Shown: positions 1 to 8,016 of the stretch, piece after piece | How the letters are laid out: every line of letters starts with the position of its first letter | How positions within the stretch are numbered: the stretch's first letter is position 1 | Origin: Bacteroidia bacterium | Lineage (GTDB): Bacteria > Bacteroidota > Bacteroidia > Chitinophagales > JAUHXS01 | Assembly: GCA_030426955.1 (NCBI GenBank) | Contig: JAUHXS010000001.1 | Coordinates: 208,661 to 272,660, forward strand | DNA: 64,000 nucleotides | Reading direction: 5' to 3' | Made by a program: the position numbers and the translations under genes | The notes under the pieces: generated by a model | What the model saw: the letters and a program-made list of their open reading frames with translations, nothing else | What the model was told of the DNA's origin: nothing | Databases searched by the model: none

Positions 1-1995
1 GGGACAGGCTTTACAACTGAGTTTTCAATCGGTCGTGGATTGGATGAAAGTGATCAGCACTTCTATGGTCTGATTGATGAAGTTCGTATGTGGGATGTTG
101 TTCGTACGCCACTTGAAATACAAACTGCAATGGATATGCCATTATCTGGGAGCGAACCAGGATTAGTCAGTTATTGGAATTTTGATGAAGGGGAAGAACA
201 AACTGTATATGATTATAGTGATAATAACAATAATATAGGTTTCTTAGGAATAGACAATACAACAGAAGCTATTGATCCTACCTGGAGTACAGAGGGACAG
301 GCTTGTGGATCTAAATTGGGCAACTTCACTGCCAACTTAGTAGATTACAACAATTACTACCCCTTCGGAATGCTCTTCCCTTGCCAACAACCTCCCGCCC
401 AACAAATGTTAGCGACATTTGAAGACAGTAGACAACAACAAGAGTCTACAGATTTTTATGAAAGCTACGATAGTGTGAAGCGTATTACCATGAGTGCTAT
501 GGACCATACTAGACGTAATGACAACTTAGATAGTGCTATTGCTTCTAGCAAAGTCTTAGAACTCAACAAAGACGAGGCAGGTGCAAAAGGGTTAATGAAA
601 AGATTGTCTTTAGTACCAGAGGACAGTATTGTCATGGAAGTATATGCAAAATACCTCCCTAACGAGTCAAAAAGTACTGAAGAAGAAATAGGGCTACCAC
701 TTATCCCATTGATTAGTACATTGACGAATGTTATTCCGACAGAGTTTGGTATATTGCGTAATACGATAATACCACCTCTAGTGAACCTACCATTGCCTAA
801 CTTAGTGCGTAAAAAAGACAAGTATAAGCCTACCGCTAGTTTAAAGTATCGTTGGTATAACTTGGATAGTGTGGTGGTTGATTCTGGAGAAGTGAAAGTA
901 ACGAACGTAGCTTTGGATAACGGGAAGCCTAAGCGAAGAAGTAAATCCGAAAGGAGATTAAGGCGTAAAGGAATACAAACGAACACACCTCAAGAAGAGA
1001 GTCACGAATACTTGGTATTAACTAGAGGAATTGAGGATAGTGGGTATATAGAGGTATTTTTAGAGAATGCTAGTGAGGATAATTATAAAGTGTATTTTGA
1101 TGATATGGCTATTACGGTCATGTCAGCGCAGGAGGAGAGTGAGGAGTGCAAATACCCTTATGCTTACAATGGTAAACGTATGGATAACGAACCTTATGGG
1201 AGTGATGGTACGTTGTATGATTATGGGTTTAGGATTTATGACCCTAGAGTAGCTAGGTTTTTGAGTGTTGATCCGCTGTTTAAGGGGTTCCCCTGGAATA
1301 GTCCTTACTCATATGCTGAAGATGGTCCAATATTAAATATAGACCTAGATGGTTTGGAAAAAGTAGATGCCAAAGTAAAAAGACGAAATCAAGTCACAAA
1401 TGTCCAGTTAAAAGTTATTTTTGACACTGAGGGCAGACCTTTTGATTTAAAAGAATCAAGTGAACTATTTAAAGTAAGAGAAAAGATAAATGACCGAGAT
1501 GAAAAACTTTTGTACTCAAATGATCTTGAAAAGATAGATGTAAACTTCTTTGTGCGAAAGAAGATTAGGCAATTATCAGATAAACTACTTAAAACCGAGG
1601 TAAATACGATGGGGAATAATGCTATTCGAGAAGCTAAAACAGATGTTCTTTTCTTAGAAGGTAGTGTCACTAAAACTTTTAAAGGTGGAATTTCTAGAAT
1701 ACCTCAAGAACAAGCTGAAATAATCTTTGAGCGAGAGTCTTCTGACCTATCCAGTAGTTTAGATGATGGGCGCAGTCGCACGGTAATTTATTTTGATGTT
1801 AATTTGTCGGGAGACTTCACAAAATTAAGTGATGAAAATGTTAGAGAAACTCTTAAAGAAAGCTTTGGAGATTTAGTTGACAAGGACGCCAAAATTAATA
1901 TTTCCCGAGGCAATCCCGCAGCTTTATCCGAGGATGATTTTGAGATAAAGGCGACACAAGTTGTGGTTTCAGGAGGGCTAAAAGACAAAAAATAG
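1..1995 (+). CDS. RHS repeat-associated core protein with LamG segment and C-terminal tip (5' end outside window)
   Basis: The reading frame is open from base 1, so this is the 3' part of a larger gene. The first ~70 residues read as the end of a LamG/concanavalin-like domain (GLIDEVRMWDVVRTPLEI). Then comes a Bacteroidota RHS linker (YPFGMLFPCQQPPAQQM), a conserved stretch of ~300 residues, and the RHS core ending in YDYGFRIYDPRVARFLSVDP near 1200-1275. After the core (about 1345 onward) the sequence is a charged ~220-residue tip with no family I recognise. In RHS proteins this position carries the toxic effector, which is released inside a shell formed by the RHS repeats. The next gene, 17 bp downstream, is the natural immunity candidate. 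The core is clear; the toxin role of the tip is inferred from position only. Confidence 0.85.
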   Translation, partial: GTGFTTEFSIGRGLDESDQHFYGLIDEVRMWDVVRTPLEIQTAMDMPLSGSEPGLVSYWNFDEGEEQTVYDYSDNNNNIGFLGIDNTTEAIDPTWSTEGQACGSKLGNFTANLVDYNNYYPFGMLFPCQQPPAQQMLATFEDSRQQQESTDFYESYDSVKRITMSAMDHTRRNDNLDSAIASSKVLELNKDEAGAKGLMKRLSLVPEDSIVMEVYAKYLPNESKSTEEEIGLPLIPLISTLTNVIPTEFGILRNTIIPPLVNLPLPNLVRKKDKYKPTASLKYRWYNLDSVVVDSGEVKVTNVALDNGKPKRRSKSERRLRRKGIQTNTPQEESHEYLVLTRGIEDSGYIEVFLENASEDNYKVYFDDMAITVMSAQEESEECKYPYAYNGKRMDNEPYGSDGTLYDYGFRIYDPRVARFLSVDPLFKGFPWNSPYSYAEDGPILNIDLDGLEKVDAKVKRRNQVTNVQLKVIFDTEGRPFDLKESSELFKVREKINDRDEKLLYSNDLEKIDVNFFVRKKIRQLSDKLLKTEVNTMGNNAIREAKTDVLFLEGSVTKTFKGGISRIPQEQAEIIFERESSDLSSSLDDGRSRTVIYFDVNLSGDFTKLSDENVRETLKESFGDLVDKDAKINISRGNPAALSEDDFEIKATQVVVSGGLKDKK

Positions 1996-2012
1996 GAATA
2001 AATAAGAAAGTT

Positions 2013-2351
2013 ATGATTGAAATTAACAAATCCATAAAAAGAAGTATTATCGGCATTTGTCTTGCGTGTTGTATTTTCACACATTGTAACGGTCAAGATA
2101 ATTCATCAAGAAAAGAACTAGAAGCTAGGGAGAATGAAATAGAAACTTTGATCGAGTTTCCTATATTATCAGAATTAGGATTAGATGATGCAAAATTACT
2201 TATTGAGGTTAATTATCTAACATTGGATACTGTCATATTCATGAATGATAAAAAAGGTTATGTTAAAGCCATTATAAATGGCAAGGAAGTTTCAGCAAGT
2301 GAAAAGGTTAAATTTGGTTCGGTAGTAACTTTATACTACGGTAGAGATTAG
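2013..2351 (+). CDS. Small exported protein, putative immunity protein of the first RHS tip
   Basis: A 112-residue protein that starts 17 bp after the RHS stop. The N terminus is a signal peptide with a hydrophobic run and a Cys (SIIGICLACCIFTHCNGQ), possibly lipid-anchored. The rest is acidic and of no family I know. Its place directly behind an RHS tip is the usual place of an immunity gene, which would put protection in the periplasm or at the membrane. The stop codon TAG at 2349-2351 lies inside the start of the next RHS repeat copy, so the 3' end of this gene has been joined to RHS DNA; the original C terminus may have been slightly different. Function is inferred from context only. Confidence 0.6.
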   Translation: MIEINKSIKRSIIGICLACCIFTHCNGQDNSSRKELEARENEIETLIEFPILSELGLDDAKLLIEVNYLTLDTVIFMNDKKGYVKAIINGKEVSASEKVKFGSVVTLYYGRD

Positions 2352-2407
2352 TAAATGTTATCCCAACAGAATTTGGTATCTTAAAGAATACTATTATACC
2401 ACCACTA

Positions 2408-3622
2408 GTGAACTTACCACTACCTAATATCAACAACAATAAAAACAAGCACCGACCGATTGCTGCTTTAAAATACAGGTTGTATGATATAGATAGTGTA
2501 GTTATTGACTCTGGAGAAGTGGCGGTCACTAGAGCTGCTGCGGATGATGGTAAGCCGAAGCGTAGACTTGGCAAATACAAACGAAGAAAACACACTCCTG
2601 CTTCTAACACACGCAAACACAATACTCAATCTGAGGAAACCCATGAGTATTTGACACTATCGCAAGGTATTGATGATACTGGCTTTATTGAAGTTTACTT
2701 AGAAAACACTTCTGAAGAAGCGGTTAAAGTGTATTTTGATGATTACCAGATTACCGTGATGAGTGCGCAAGAAGAGGAAGAGGATTGTTCTTATAGGTAT
2801 GCGTTTAATGGCATGGAGAAGGATGATGAGGTGTATGGTAGTGAGGGGACGAGTTATACAACTCACTTTAGGAATTATGACCCACGTGTGGGTAGGTGGT
2901 GGAGCACAGATCCAGAAGAGCGTAAATATGCTGGCTGGAGTCCCTATGTATTCTCACTAAATAATCCTGTTAACAGAATTGACCCTAATGGTGATGATCC
3001 TCCGACATTAAAAGAGGTAATTGATCGTGGTAAAAAGTCCAAAACTTTTGTTAAGTTACTAATGGCTAATGACATCACAGACATTAATTATAAAAGTGTT
3101 ATTAAAGTATCAGATAAGTCAACAACGGCTTCAATAAGTGGTAGGATTAAATTACGAATTACAGACGAGGAAACTTCAGTTCTCTCTCTTACACATGAGC
3201 TTACAAATAGAGGAAACCTTGACAAAGTTGATAAGGCTTTAGATGATGTAAGATCAGGAGCAATCACACCAGATCAATTTGCTGAGACTTGGATAAGTTT
3301 AGAACTTGAAGGAATAGTCAATAAAATAATGGTGGCGGCAGAACTTGATATCAAAACAGATAATTTTACTGTGAACTTTTATAAAAAGAGACTTCAAGAT
3401 GAAAAAATAACAGAAGAAGCCCTTAGAAGTGCAGTCCTCAACAATAATAAAAATAAAGTTAAAATTAAAAGTACAGGTGAGTTTGCAATCGAGGCTTACA
3501 GAGCATTAGGTCAAAAAGAACGAGATAAACAGATTGCTAAAGAGAAAGGGACTGCATCTGATGAGGAGCTTAAGGGTAAACCTGTTGATCAAAAAAATGT
3601 TGATGACAGAGAATTGGAATGA
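2408..3622 (+). CDS. Orphan RHS core fragment with its own C-terminal tip (no proper start)
   Basis: RHS homology begins abruptly at 2345, in a frame open to 3622 but with a stop just upstream; the only usable start is an internal GTG at 2408. The core (THEYLTLSQGIDDTGFIEVY, then RYAFNGMEKDDEVYGSEGTSY and YDPRVGRWWSTDP) is nearly identical at the DNA level to the copy at 6373-7971. After the core motif the tip (about 2985-3622, ~210 residues) is unrelated to the other tips. It contains THELTN near 3190, which resembles half of a metallopeptidase HExxH motif but lacks the second His. This looks like a displaced toxin cassette kept behind the main RHS gene. It may not be expressed on its own. 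Confidence 0.75.
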   Translation: MNLPLPNINNNKNKHRPIAALKYRLYDIDSVVIDSGEVAVTRAAADDGKPKRRLGKYKRRKHTPASNTRKHNTQSEETHEYLTLSQGIDDTGFIEVYLENTSEEAVKVYFDDYQITVMSAQEEEEDCSYRYAFNGMEKDDEVYGSEGTSYTTHFRNYDPRVGRWWSTDPEERKYAGWSPYVFSLNNPVNRIDPNGDDPPTLKEVIDRGKKSKTFVKLLMANDITDINYKSVIKVSDKSTTASISGRIKLRITDEETSVLSLTHELTNRGNLDKVDKALDDVRSGAITPDQFAETWISLELEGIVNKIMVAAELDIKTDNFTVNFYKKRLQDEKITEEALRSAVLNNNKNKVKIKSTGEFAIEAYRALGQKERDKQIAKEKGTASDEELKGKPVDQKNVDDRELE

Positions 3623-3645
3623 TTTTTGTATGAAATATTAATGAC

Positions 3646-4074
3646 ATGAAATATATATTAACCTTTACATTTTTATTTACAATCGGCAACTTTGTCTTCG
3701 GTCAAGACATTCAAGGCGATATCTCGTGGCTTAACAATGATGATTTAGAATATGATATGTTACTGAAAGCTGCTTCAATAGATGATTCTCTTAAGGAAAT
3801 GACTCCATCTATGTTCTTTGTTGAATTGGAATTAACTGAGGAGCAATTGTCAGTAGTAAAATCAATAAGCAATAATAAATGGCTTGATCTATTAACCAAT
3901 GAATCAACGGATTTTGCAGCTAATCTTACACTTCATTATTTATTTGAAAAAGATGCTATATCTCTATATCGAATAAAACGAGAAGATTGGCTAATTGCGG
4001 AGAAAGAAAAAGATATTGATTATTGGAAGAATTATCTTCAAAATATAGAAAAACAAAAAATCAAAGAAGAGTAA
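3646..4074 (+). CDS. Exported small protein, putative immunity protein for the second tip
   Basis: A 142-residue protein with a clear cleavable signal peptide (MKYILTFTFLFTIGNFVFGQ) and an acidic, helical mature part rich in Asp, Glu, Leu and Lys. It starts 23 bp after the orphan RHS tip and has the same gene order as the first cassette, so an immunity role in the periplasm is the simplest reading. I recognise no domain. A C-rich stretch (4081-4092) follows its stop, as it does behind the other immunity candidates of the island. Confidence 0.55.
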   Translation: MKYILTFTFLFTIGNFVFGQDIQGDISWLNNDDLEYDMLLKAASIDDSLKEMTPSMFFVELELTEEQLSVVKSISNNKWLDLLTNESTDFAANLTLHYLFEKDAISLYRIKREDWLIAEKEKDIDYWKNYLQNIEKQKIKEE

Positions 4075-4100
4075 AGTAAACCACCCCACCCGAAACATAG

Positions 4101-4298
4101 ATGAGTAAAATAACAAAGTGGCATTTATTTTGGCTAAAATTTCAAGAGTTTATACCTAGCTTTCCGATACGGATAATTATCCTCCTAATTCTTGCTTTTG
4201 TTATTTTTTCAGCGGTTAGAATAGGATTTAAGTTAGTTACCTATGATAACTTACCAGTTGAACCTCCAGGTTGGGAACCTGGTTATGGGAGAAAATAA
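4101..4298 (+). CDS. Small single-pass membrane protein of the second cassette
   Basis: A 65-residue protein with an aromatic, basic N terminus (SKITKWHLFWLKF), one transmembrane helix (RIIILLILAFVIFSAVRIGF) and a short Pro/Gly-rich tail. It lies 26 bp after the putative immunity gene and ends the cassette. A 39-residue peptide with a C-terminal helix holds the same place in the next cassette (8415-8534), so a small membrane protein may be a regular last member. No function is known to me. Confidence 0.5.
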   Translation: MSKITKWHLFWLKFQEFIPSFPIRIIILLILAFVIFSAVRIGFKLVTYDNLPVEPPGWEPGYGRK

Positions 4299-4334
4299 CT
4301 GATGCTTTCACCAACAAATGAATAGCAAAAACTG

Positions 4335-4511
4335 CTACATACTATACGGTTTAAACTTTTTCTTTGGCTCAACCATATCCAATAACTTGTTGGTTAACTT
4401 AGCTAGAACTTGATTTTGTTGTTCTAACAATTCAATCTTATCTGTGAGTCTCTCAATATATTCTAGCTGAACATAATTAGTTTCCAAAATCTGCTTTCGT
4501 GTTCGGTACAT
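4335..4511 (-). CDS. 58-residue coiled-coil small ORF, copy A
   Basis: An ORF of 58 codons plus stop, just below a 60-residue cutoff. The product begins MYRTRKQI and has a long amphipathic helix (IERLTDKIELLEQQNQVLAK) and a basic end (EPKKKFKPY). A second copy at 13557-13733 differs at only 4 of 58 residues, while several codons differ silently, which suggests that the protein is under selection. The DNA similarity runs only from about 4309 to 4521 and stops just before the ATG, so a compact unit has been copied. In both places it lies tail-to-tail behind the last gene of an RHS cassette. The sequence suggests a coiled-coil oligomer or adaptor; function unknown. Confidence 0.55.
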   Translation of the reverse strand: MYRTRKQILETNYVQLEYIERLTDKIELLEQQNQVLAKLTNKLLDMVEPKKKFKPYSM

Positions 4512-4682
4512 GACATAAACTCTAAGCTTACAGCACTAGAATTATCAGAGAAGTTTGTAGATAGTGATATTATGTCTAAACCAACCATGTACAAACATCT
4601 CAATGAATTATTGCAAGACGGCTGTATTGATAAATTGAATAAGGGAGTGTGGTGTATCGTAGATAATAGTAGCAGTATTTAA
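4512..4682 (+). pseudogene. Remnant of a winged-helix-like protein (C-terminal end)
   Basis: An open frame of ~56 codons (ALELSEKFVDSDIMSKPTMY, then KHLNELLQDGCIDKL and GVWCIV) that looks like a winged-helix DNA-binding segment: helix, recognition helix (KPTMYKHLNELLQDG) and wing. It has no good start, except an internal ATG at 4572, and it abuts copy A of the 58-residue ORF. It is probably the 3' end of a regulator or plasmid gene cut by recombination. The fold assignment is by eye and weak. Confidence 0.35.
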
Positions 4683-4713
4683 TATTTATAATATTAATAA
4701 ATAATAAACTATA

Positions 4714-4793
4714 AGAACTTAACTAACTACTTTAACTTAATAATATAATTATACTACTATTTATATTATAGTATTACTAGTTAGTTAAGTTCT
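4714..4793. repeat. 80-bp nested inverted repeat
   Basis: Perfect 16-bp arms, AGAACTTAACTAACTA at 4714-4729 and its complement at 4778-4793, enclose an AT-only loop that itself holds a 9-bp inverted repeat (4740-4748 with 4761-4769). It lies between the winged-helix remnant and the 3' end of the serine recombinase remnant. It could be a two-way terminator, a cruciform, or an old recombination site. It is not followed by a clean T-run on either strand. Confidence 0.6.
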
Positions 4794-4817
4794 ACTATTT
4801 AAATAAACTTGAGTCTA

Positions 4818-5174
4818 CTAATTAATACTGCTCTTGCTATTATGCTTCAATAGACGTTTCCTTTCTTCCTTAAGAATATAGTTCTTAGAAGACCGTTTCT
4901 TTCTGTCTTTACTGCCATGAGGTCTTCCAAGTTTCTTTCCCTGTGATTTAGCCCTAGCCAATCCTTCAAGTGTCCTTTGACGAATAATTTCTCTTTCAAA
5001 TTCAGCAATAGAACCAAGGATATTAAACTGTAATCTACCAACAGGTGTAGAAAAATCAATATTATCTTTCAAAGCTATAAATGCTATATTTTTATTGACC
5101 AGTTCATTTATTTCCAGTATAAGCTCCGTCAAGCTTCGTTTAACAATATGACTGCAACGATCAACAGAAAATAT
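4818..5174 (-). pseudogene. Serine recombinase (resolvase/invertase family), 5'-truncated
   Basis: The readable frame covers the C-terminal half of a resolvase: a remnant of the DRxSR region (VDRCSHIVKRSLTEL), the long E helix (FNILGSIAEFEREIIRQRTL) and the start of the DNA-binding tail (GLARAKSQGKKLGRPHGS). The N-terminal part with the catalytic Ser is missing; a TAG stands at 5175-5177, and the upstream DNA does not give a clear resolvase N terminus. The later helix-turn-helix is also degenerate (poly-Lys/Ser end). It cannot be an active recombinase. It marks a former mobile element in the island. Confidence 0.75.
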
Positions 5175-5296
5175 CTATCAAACAAACCTTCGTTTATTTG
5201 ATGCCACTAAATCGTCAAGACCAATTCACTATTGATAGGTATTTCAATAACTAGTTTTTATAGGAGGATTATTTGATTGGAGTAGAGAGGTAAATC

Positions 5297-5548
5297 TCAC
5301 TCGTAGATATCCTTTCGGTGTCCTGCGGATATGATATATACTTTCAGTACTTTATCATCAATGTCATAGATAATTCTATAATTACCTTGACGTATTCGAT
5401 AACCCGATCTTTTTACAAGTTTTTTATATCCAATCGGACGAGGATTGTCAGCCAAGCCAAGAATGGCTTTTTTAAGACGTGAATAATGAGGTTCAGATAC
5501 TTTTTTGAGTTGCTTTTGAGCTTTTCGCTCAATAAGGACCTTATACAT
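5297..5548 (-). CDS. RelE/ParE-type toxin of a type II toxin-antitoxin pair
   Basis: An 83-residue basic protein of typical RelE length. It starts MYKVLIERKAQKQLKK, has NPRPIGYKKL in the middle and ends YRIRQGNYRIIYDIDDKVLK then VYIISAGHRKDIY; the conserved Arg/Tyr residues of the RelE fold are in place (R in GYRIRQGNYRI, HRKDIY end). RelE enzymes cut mRNA on the ribosome; some relatives act on gyrase instead. Its ATG overlaps the last base of the antitoxin gene, so the two are translationally coupled and co-transcribed on the minus strand, antitoxin first. It looks intact, unlike many neighbours, and could help stabilise the island. Confidence 0.85.
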   Translation of the reverse strand: MYKVLIERKAQKQLKKVSEPHYSRLKKAILGLADNPRPIGYKKLVKRSGYRIRQGNYRIIYDIDDKVLKVYIISAGHRKDIYE

Positions 5549-5748
5549 TATTTATTTTTGCGTTCAGCTTCAATTTCAGCAAAAGCTTGTTCCGCATCAA
5601 TAAATTCTTGTTTAGCATTTTTTGCCTTGTCATAGGCTTTTTCACACTTCAATTCCTCTAAGTCTTCAATAAGCTTAGCATAATCCTTAATTGGAAGCAA
5701 AACGGCTACTTTCTTGCCGTGGTCGTCTGTTACAAATTGTTTCCTCAT
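5548..5748 (-). CDS. RelB/Phd-type antitoxin
   Basis: A 66-residue acidic protein with an N-terminal DNA-binding part (MRKQFVTDDHGKKVAVLLPI, then KDYAKLIEDLEEL), typical of Phd/YefM-like or RelB antitoxins in Bacteroidota, and a charged helical C terminus that would wrap the toxin. It is first in the pair; its stop overlaps the toxin start by one base. By family knowledge it should repress its own promoter, which would lie between 5749 and about 5800, with the toxin as co-repressor. Confidence 0.8.
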   Translation of the reverse strand: MRKQFVTDDHGKKVAVLLPIKDYAKLIEDLEELKCEKAYDKAKNAKQEFIDAEQAFAEIEAERKNK

Positions 5749-6360
5749 AACACTTATTATAACGTAAAAATACTAAAAAAGTTTCACAAAGTATTGAATT
5801 TATTGAACGTTGGACAATTGTAAAATCCTTAGGAATGTTACCGTAAAAAGACAATTGCTAAAGAAAAACTATACAAACACATTTTTTCATTGATAAATGA
5901 TGTTCACGTTGATCGAAAGTTCAATATTGGAATATCAACAGGTTTAAGAAGTAGTTATTCTAACAGATGGAAATATCCTTATACTCATTTTAATCACAGA
6001 CCAAGGGATTACGAAATAAACAAGGGATATAAGAAGACAAAATAAAAAAACGCTCAGGATTTCTTGCTACATATCTCCCAAGTAGGAACTTAGGACTTCA
6101 CAAAAAATGAGAGCGTCTATGCAAATGTACAATCTTATAACGAAATAAACATACTTTTTGTTTCAAAAAATAAATCTTTCCATTTATAACAACTCAATGA
6201 GTTACTTAAGTAAAAATATGGATTGACAATAAAGAACTAATTAAATATCTTTGTAATATAGTTCTTTGACGTATTGTTAAAACACCTCAAAACCATTGCG
6301 ATTTTAGAATTATCAGTTACGTTAGAACCCACATAGTTTGCAGGTATTAAGAATTCCTAA
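5749..6360. other. Gene-poor stretch with a start-less open frame and short hairpins
   Basis: The first ~50 bp should hold the promoter of the RelBE pair. From 5833 to 6045 (plus strand) a frame of 70 codons is open (ECYRKKTIAKEKLYKH to GYKKTK) but has no start codon in frame and follows a TAG; it looks like the 3' end of a lost gene, perhaps another tip. From 6050 to 6116 an ACGCTC/GAGCGT pair encloses a smaller AAGT-AGGA-ACTT hairpin, which could be a small RNA or an element end. The rest is AT-rich, with a promoter-like site at 6222-6253. Confidence 0.45.
6222..6276 (+). promoter_or_regulatory. Bacteroidota-type promoter followed by a boxA-like leader
   Basis: ATTG at 6222-6225 and TATCTTTG at 6246-6253 fit the Bacteroidota -33/-7 pattern (TTTG, ~20 bp, TAnnTTTG). 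Eight bases later comes GTTCTTTGACGTATTG (6261-6276), which resembles, from memory, the boxA-like leader in front of Bacteroidota rRNA operons. A 14/16 match lies at 8598-8613. The site is 97 bp upstream of the orphan RHS frame at 6373, so that cassette may be transcribed by itself. Confidence 0.5.
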
Positions 6361-6372
6361 TCTTCCTTTGGT

Positions 6373-7971
6373 ATGCTCTTTCCTTGCCAGCAACCTCCCG
6401 CTCAACAAATGTTAGCGACTTTCGAGGACAGCAGAGAAGACATAGAATCCACTACTTTCTACGAAAGCTACGACAGCATCAACAGAATTACGATGTCTGC
6501 GATGAATCATACCGACTCTGCAGGTTCTATTAAAGTGCTAGAACTGGAAAAAGATGAGGCAGGTGCTCAAGGGATGCGTAAACTCGTTCCTGTACTCCCT
6601 GAAGACAGCGTGATTATGGAAGTTTATGCAAAGTACCTCCCAGTAGTAGAAAGAGGAGTAACTGAAGATGTAGGTCTTCCATTGATACCATTGATTAATA
6701 CCTTAGTAAATGTTATCCCAACAGAATTTGGTATCTTAAAGAATACGATTATTCCACCACTAGTGAACTTACCACTACCGAATATCAATAACGATAAAAA
6801 CAAGTACCGACCGATTGCTGCTTTAAAATACAGGTTGTATGACTTAGATAGTGTGGTTGTAGACTCAGGAGAAGTCGCTGTTACTAGAGCTGCTGCGGAT
6901 GATGGTAAGCCGAAGCGTAGAAAGAAAAAGCCCACCTCCGCCAAGGCTTCGGCGGGCGAGGAGGAAACCCATGAATACTTGACTCTATCGCAAGGTATTG
7001 ATGATACAGGCTTTATTGAAGTGTACTTAGAAAACACTTCTGAAGAAGCGGTTAAGGTGTATTTTGATGATTACCAGATTACCGTGATGAGTGCGCAAGA
7101 AGAGGAAGAGGATTGTTCTTATCGGTATGCTTTTAATGGTATGGAGAAGGATGATGAGGTGTATGGTAGTGAGGGGACGAGTTATGACTTTGGTGCGAGG
7201 ATGTATGATCCGAGGGTTGGAAGGTTCTTTAGTGTCGATCCAAGATGGAAGGAATTTCCAGAATTTAGTCCTTTTGCGTATGCTTTGAATAACCCAGTTA
7301 GATTCATGGACAAGGATGGATTTGGTCCTGGCGATGGAGTTAGAAGACTGTATATTACTGAAATTCAAATAAGGAATAGCAATAGCGGTGATGTAAAAAC
7401 AAAGTATCTCGCTAAGTGGTACTATCAGAATGTTACTCCTGAGCAAGCCCAATCATATAAGAGGAAATCTGCAAACGGGTGGTTTGAAGTAACACAAAAC
7501 ATGTACGAAATTCAGCAGAGAAACCCCAATGCATTTACTTACAGCGTAAGAGGTGCGGACACTCCTGAAAAGCCTATTGATATTTCTGCGTTACATAGGG
7601 AGGGAATCACTCCTTCTGAATCAAAAGGTATCCTTGAAGTAAGGGCAAGTTCAATTGCTGAGCCTCAAAAGTTATACGTTGGCTATTACGATGAAGATTA
7701 TAATTTTATTGATTTCGGAGTAGTTGACTTAGTTGTATCCGATGAAGAGGTTGAATACGAATTTGAGTTTGAATTGCCTGATGATGTTAAGACAATGTAT
7801 GTTTTATACGAAGGTGAACGTAATATCGCAACAACTGACATTCCTGACGTGGTAAGAGGTGAAGCTACATTAGAAATTGGAGCACACACACCAGCACAAA
7901 AGGGCGATAGAGCACCTGATAACATAGAGCTTTTTGGAAAAGAGCAACCTGTTGAGGGTGTTGATTTTTAA
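6373..7971 (+). CDS. Orphan RHS core fragment with a third C-terminal tip
   Basis: RHS homology starts at about 6364, right after an in-frame TAA; the first Met is that of the linker motif MLFPCQQPPAQQ. The core ends with FGARMYDPRVGRFFSVDP at about 7190-7245. The tip (7320-7971, ~215 residues) has a strongly acidic middle (SDEEVEYEFEFELPDD) and is unlike the other tips. Compared with the copy at 2408, the variable linker has been replaced by PTSAKASAGE, which is encoded by a GC-rich palindrome (6937-6956). This is probably a displaced toxin cassette without export parts. A promoter and leader sit upstream (6222-6276). Toxin activity is not shown by any recognised domain. Confidence 0.75.
   Translation: MLFPCQQPPAQQMLATFEDSREDIESTTFYESYDSINRITMSAMNHTDSAGSIKVLELEKDEAGAQGMRKLVPVLPEDSVIMEVYAKYLPVVERGVTEDVGLPLIPLINTLVNVIPTEFGILKNTIIPPLVNLPLPNINNDKNKYRPIAALKYRLYDLDSVVVDSGEVAVTRAAADDGKPKRRKKKPTSAKASAGEEETHEYLTLSQGIDDTGFIEVYLENTSEEAVKVYFDDYQITVMSAQEEEEDCSYRYAFNGMEKDDEVYGSEGTSYDFGARMYDPRVGRFFSVDPRWKEFPEFSPFAYALNNPVRFMDKDGFGPGDGVRRLYITEIQIRNSNSGDVKTKYLAKWYYQNVTPEQAQSYKRKSANGWFEVTQNMYEIQQRNPNAFTYSVRGADTPEKPIDISALHREGITPSESKGILEVRASSIAEPQKLYVGYYDEDYNFIDFGVVDLVVSDEEVEYEFEFELPDDVKTMYVLYEGERNIATTDIPDVVRGEATLEIGAHTPAQKGDRAPDNIELFGKEQPVEGVDF
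6937..6956. repeat. GC-rich palindrome inserted in frame in an RHS gene
   Basis: CCGCC-AAGGCTT-CGGCGG forms a strong hairpin in otherwise AT-rich DNA and encodes SAKASAG within the RHS linker. The other RHS copies of the window have different, unrelated linkers here. SAKASAG-type peptides from palindromic repeats occur in many genomes (from memory), so this is likely a REP-like element that landed in a tolerant site and kept the frame. Confidence 0.6.
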
Positions 7972-8016
7972 TTTGGCACGATTATTGAATTAATTTAAGT
8001 AATATTAACTGTTGAG

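Noticed and set aside
5833-6045. A 70-codon open frame that might be a gene
   Set aside because: There is no in-frame start codon and no recognised family; kept only as a note on the gene-poor stretch.
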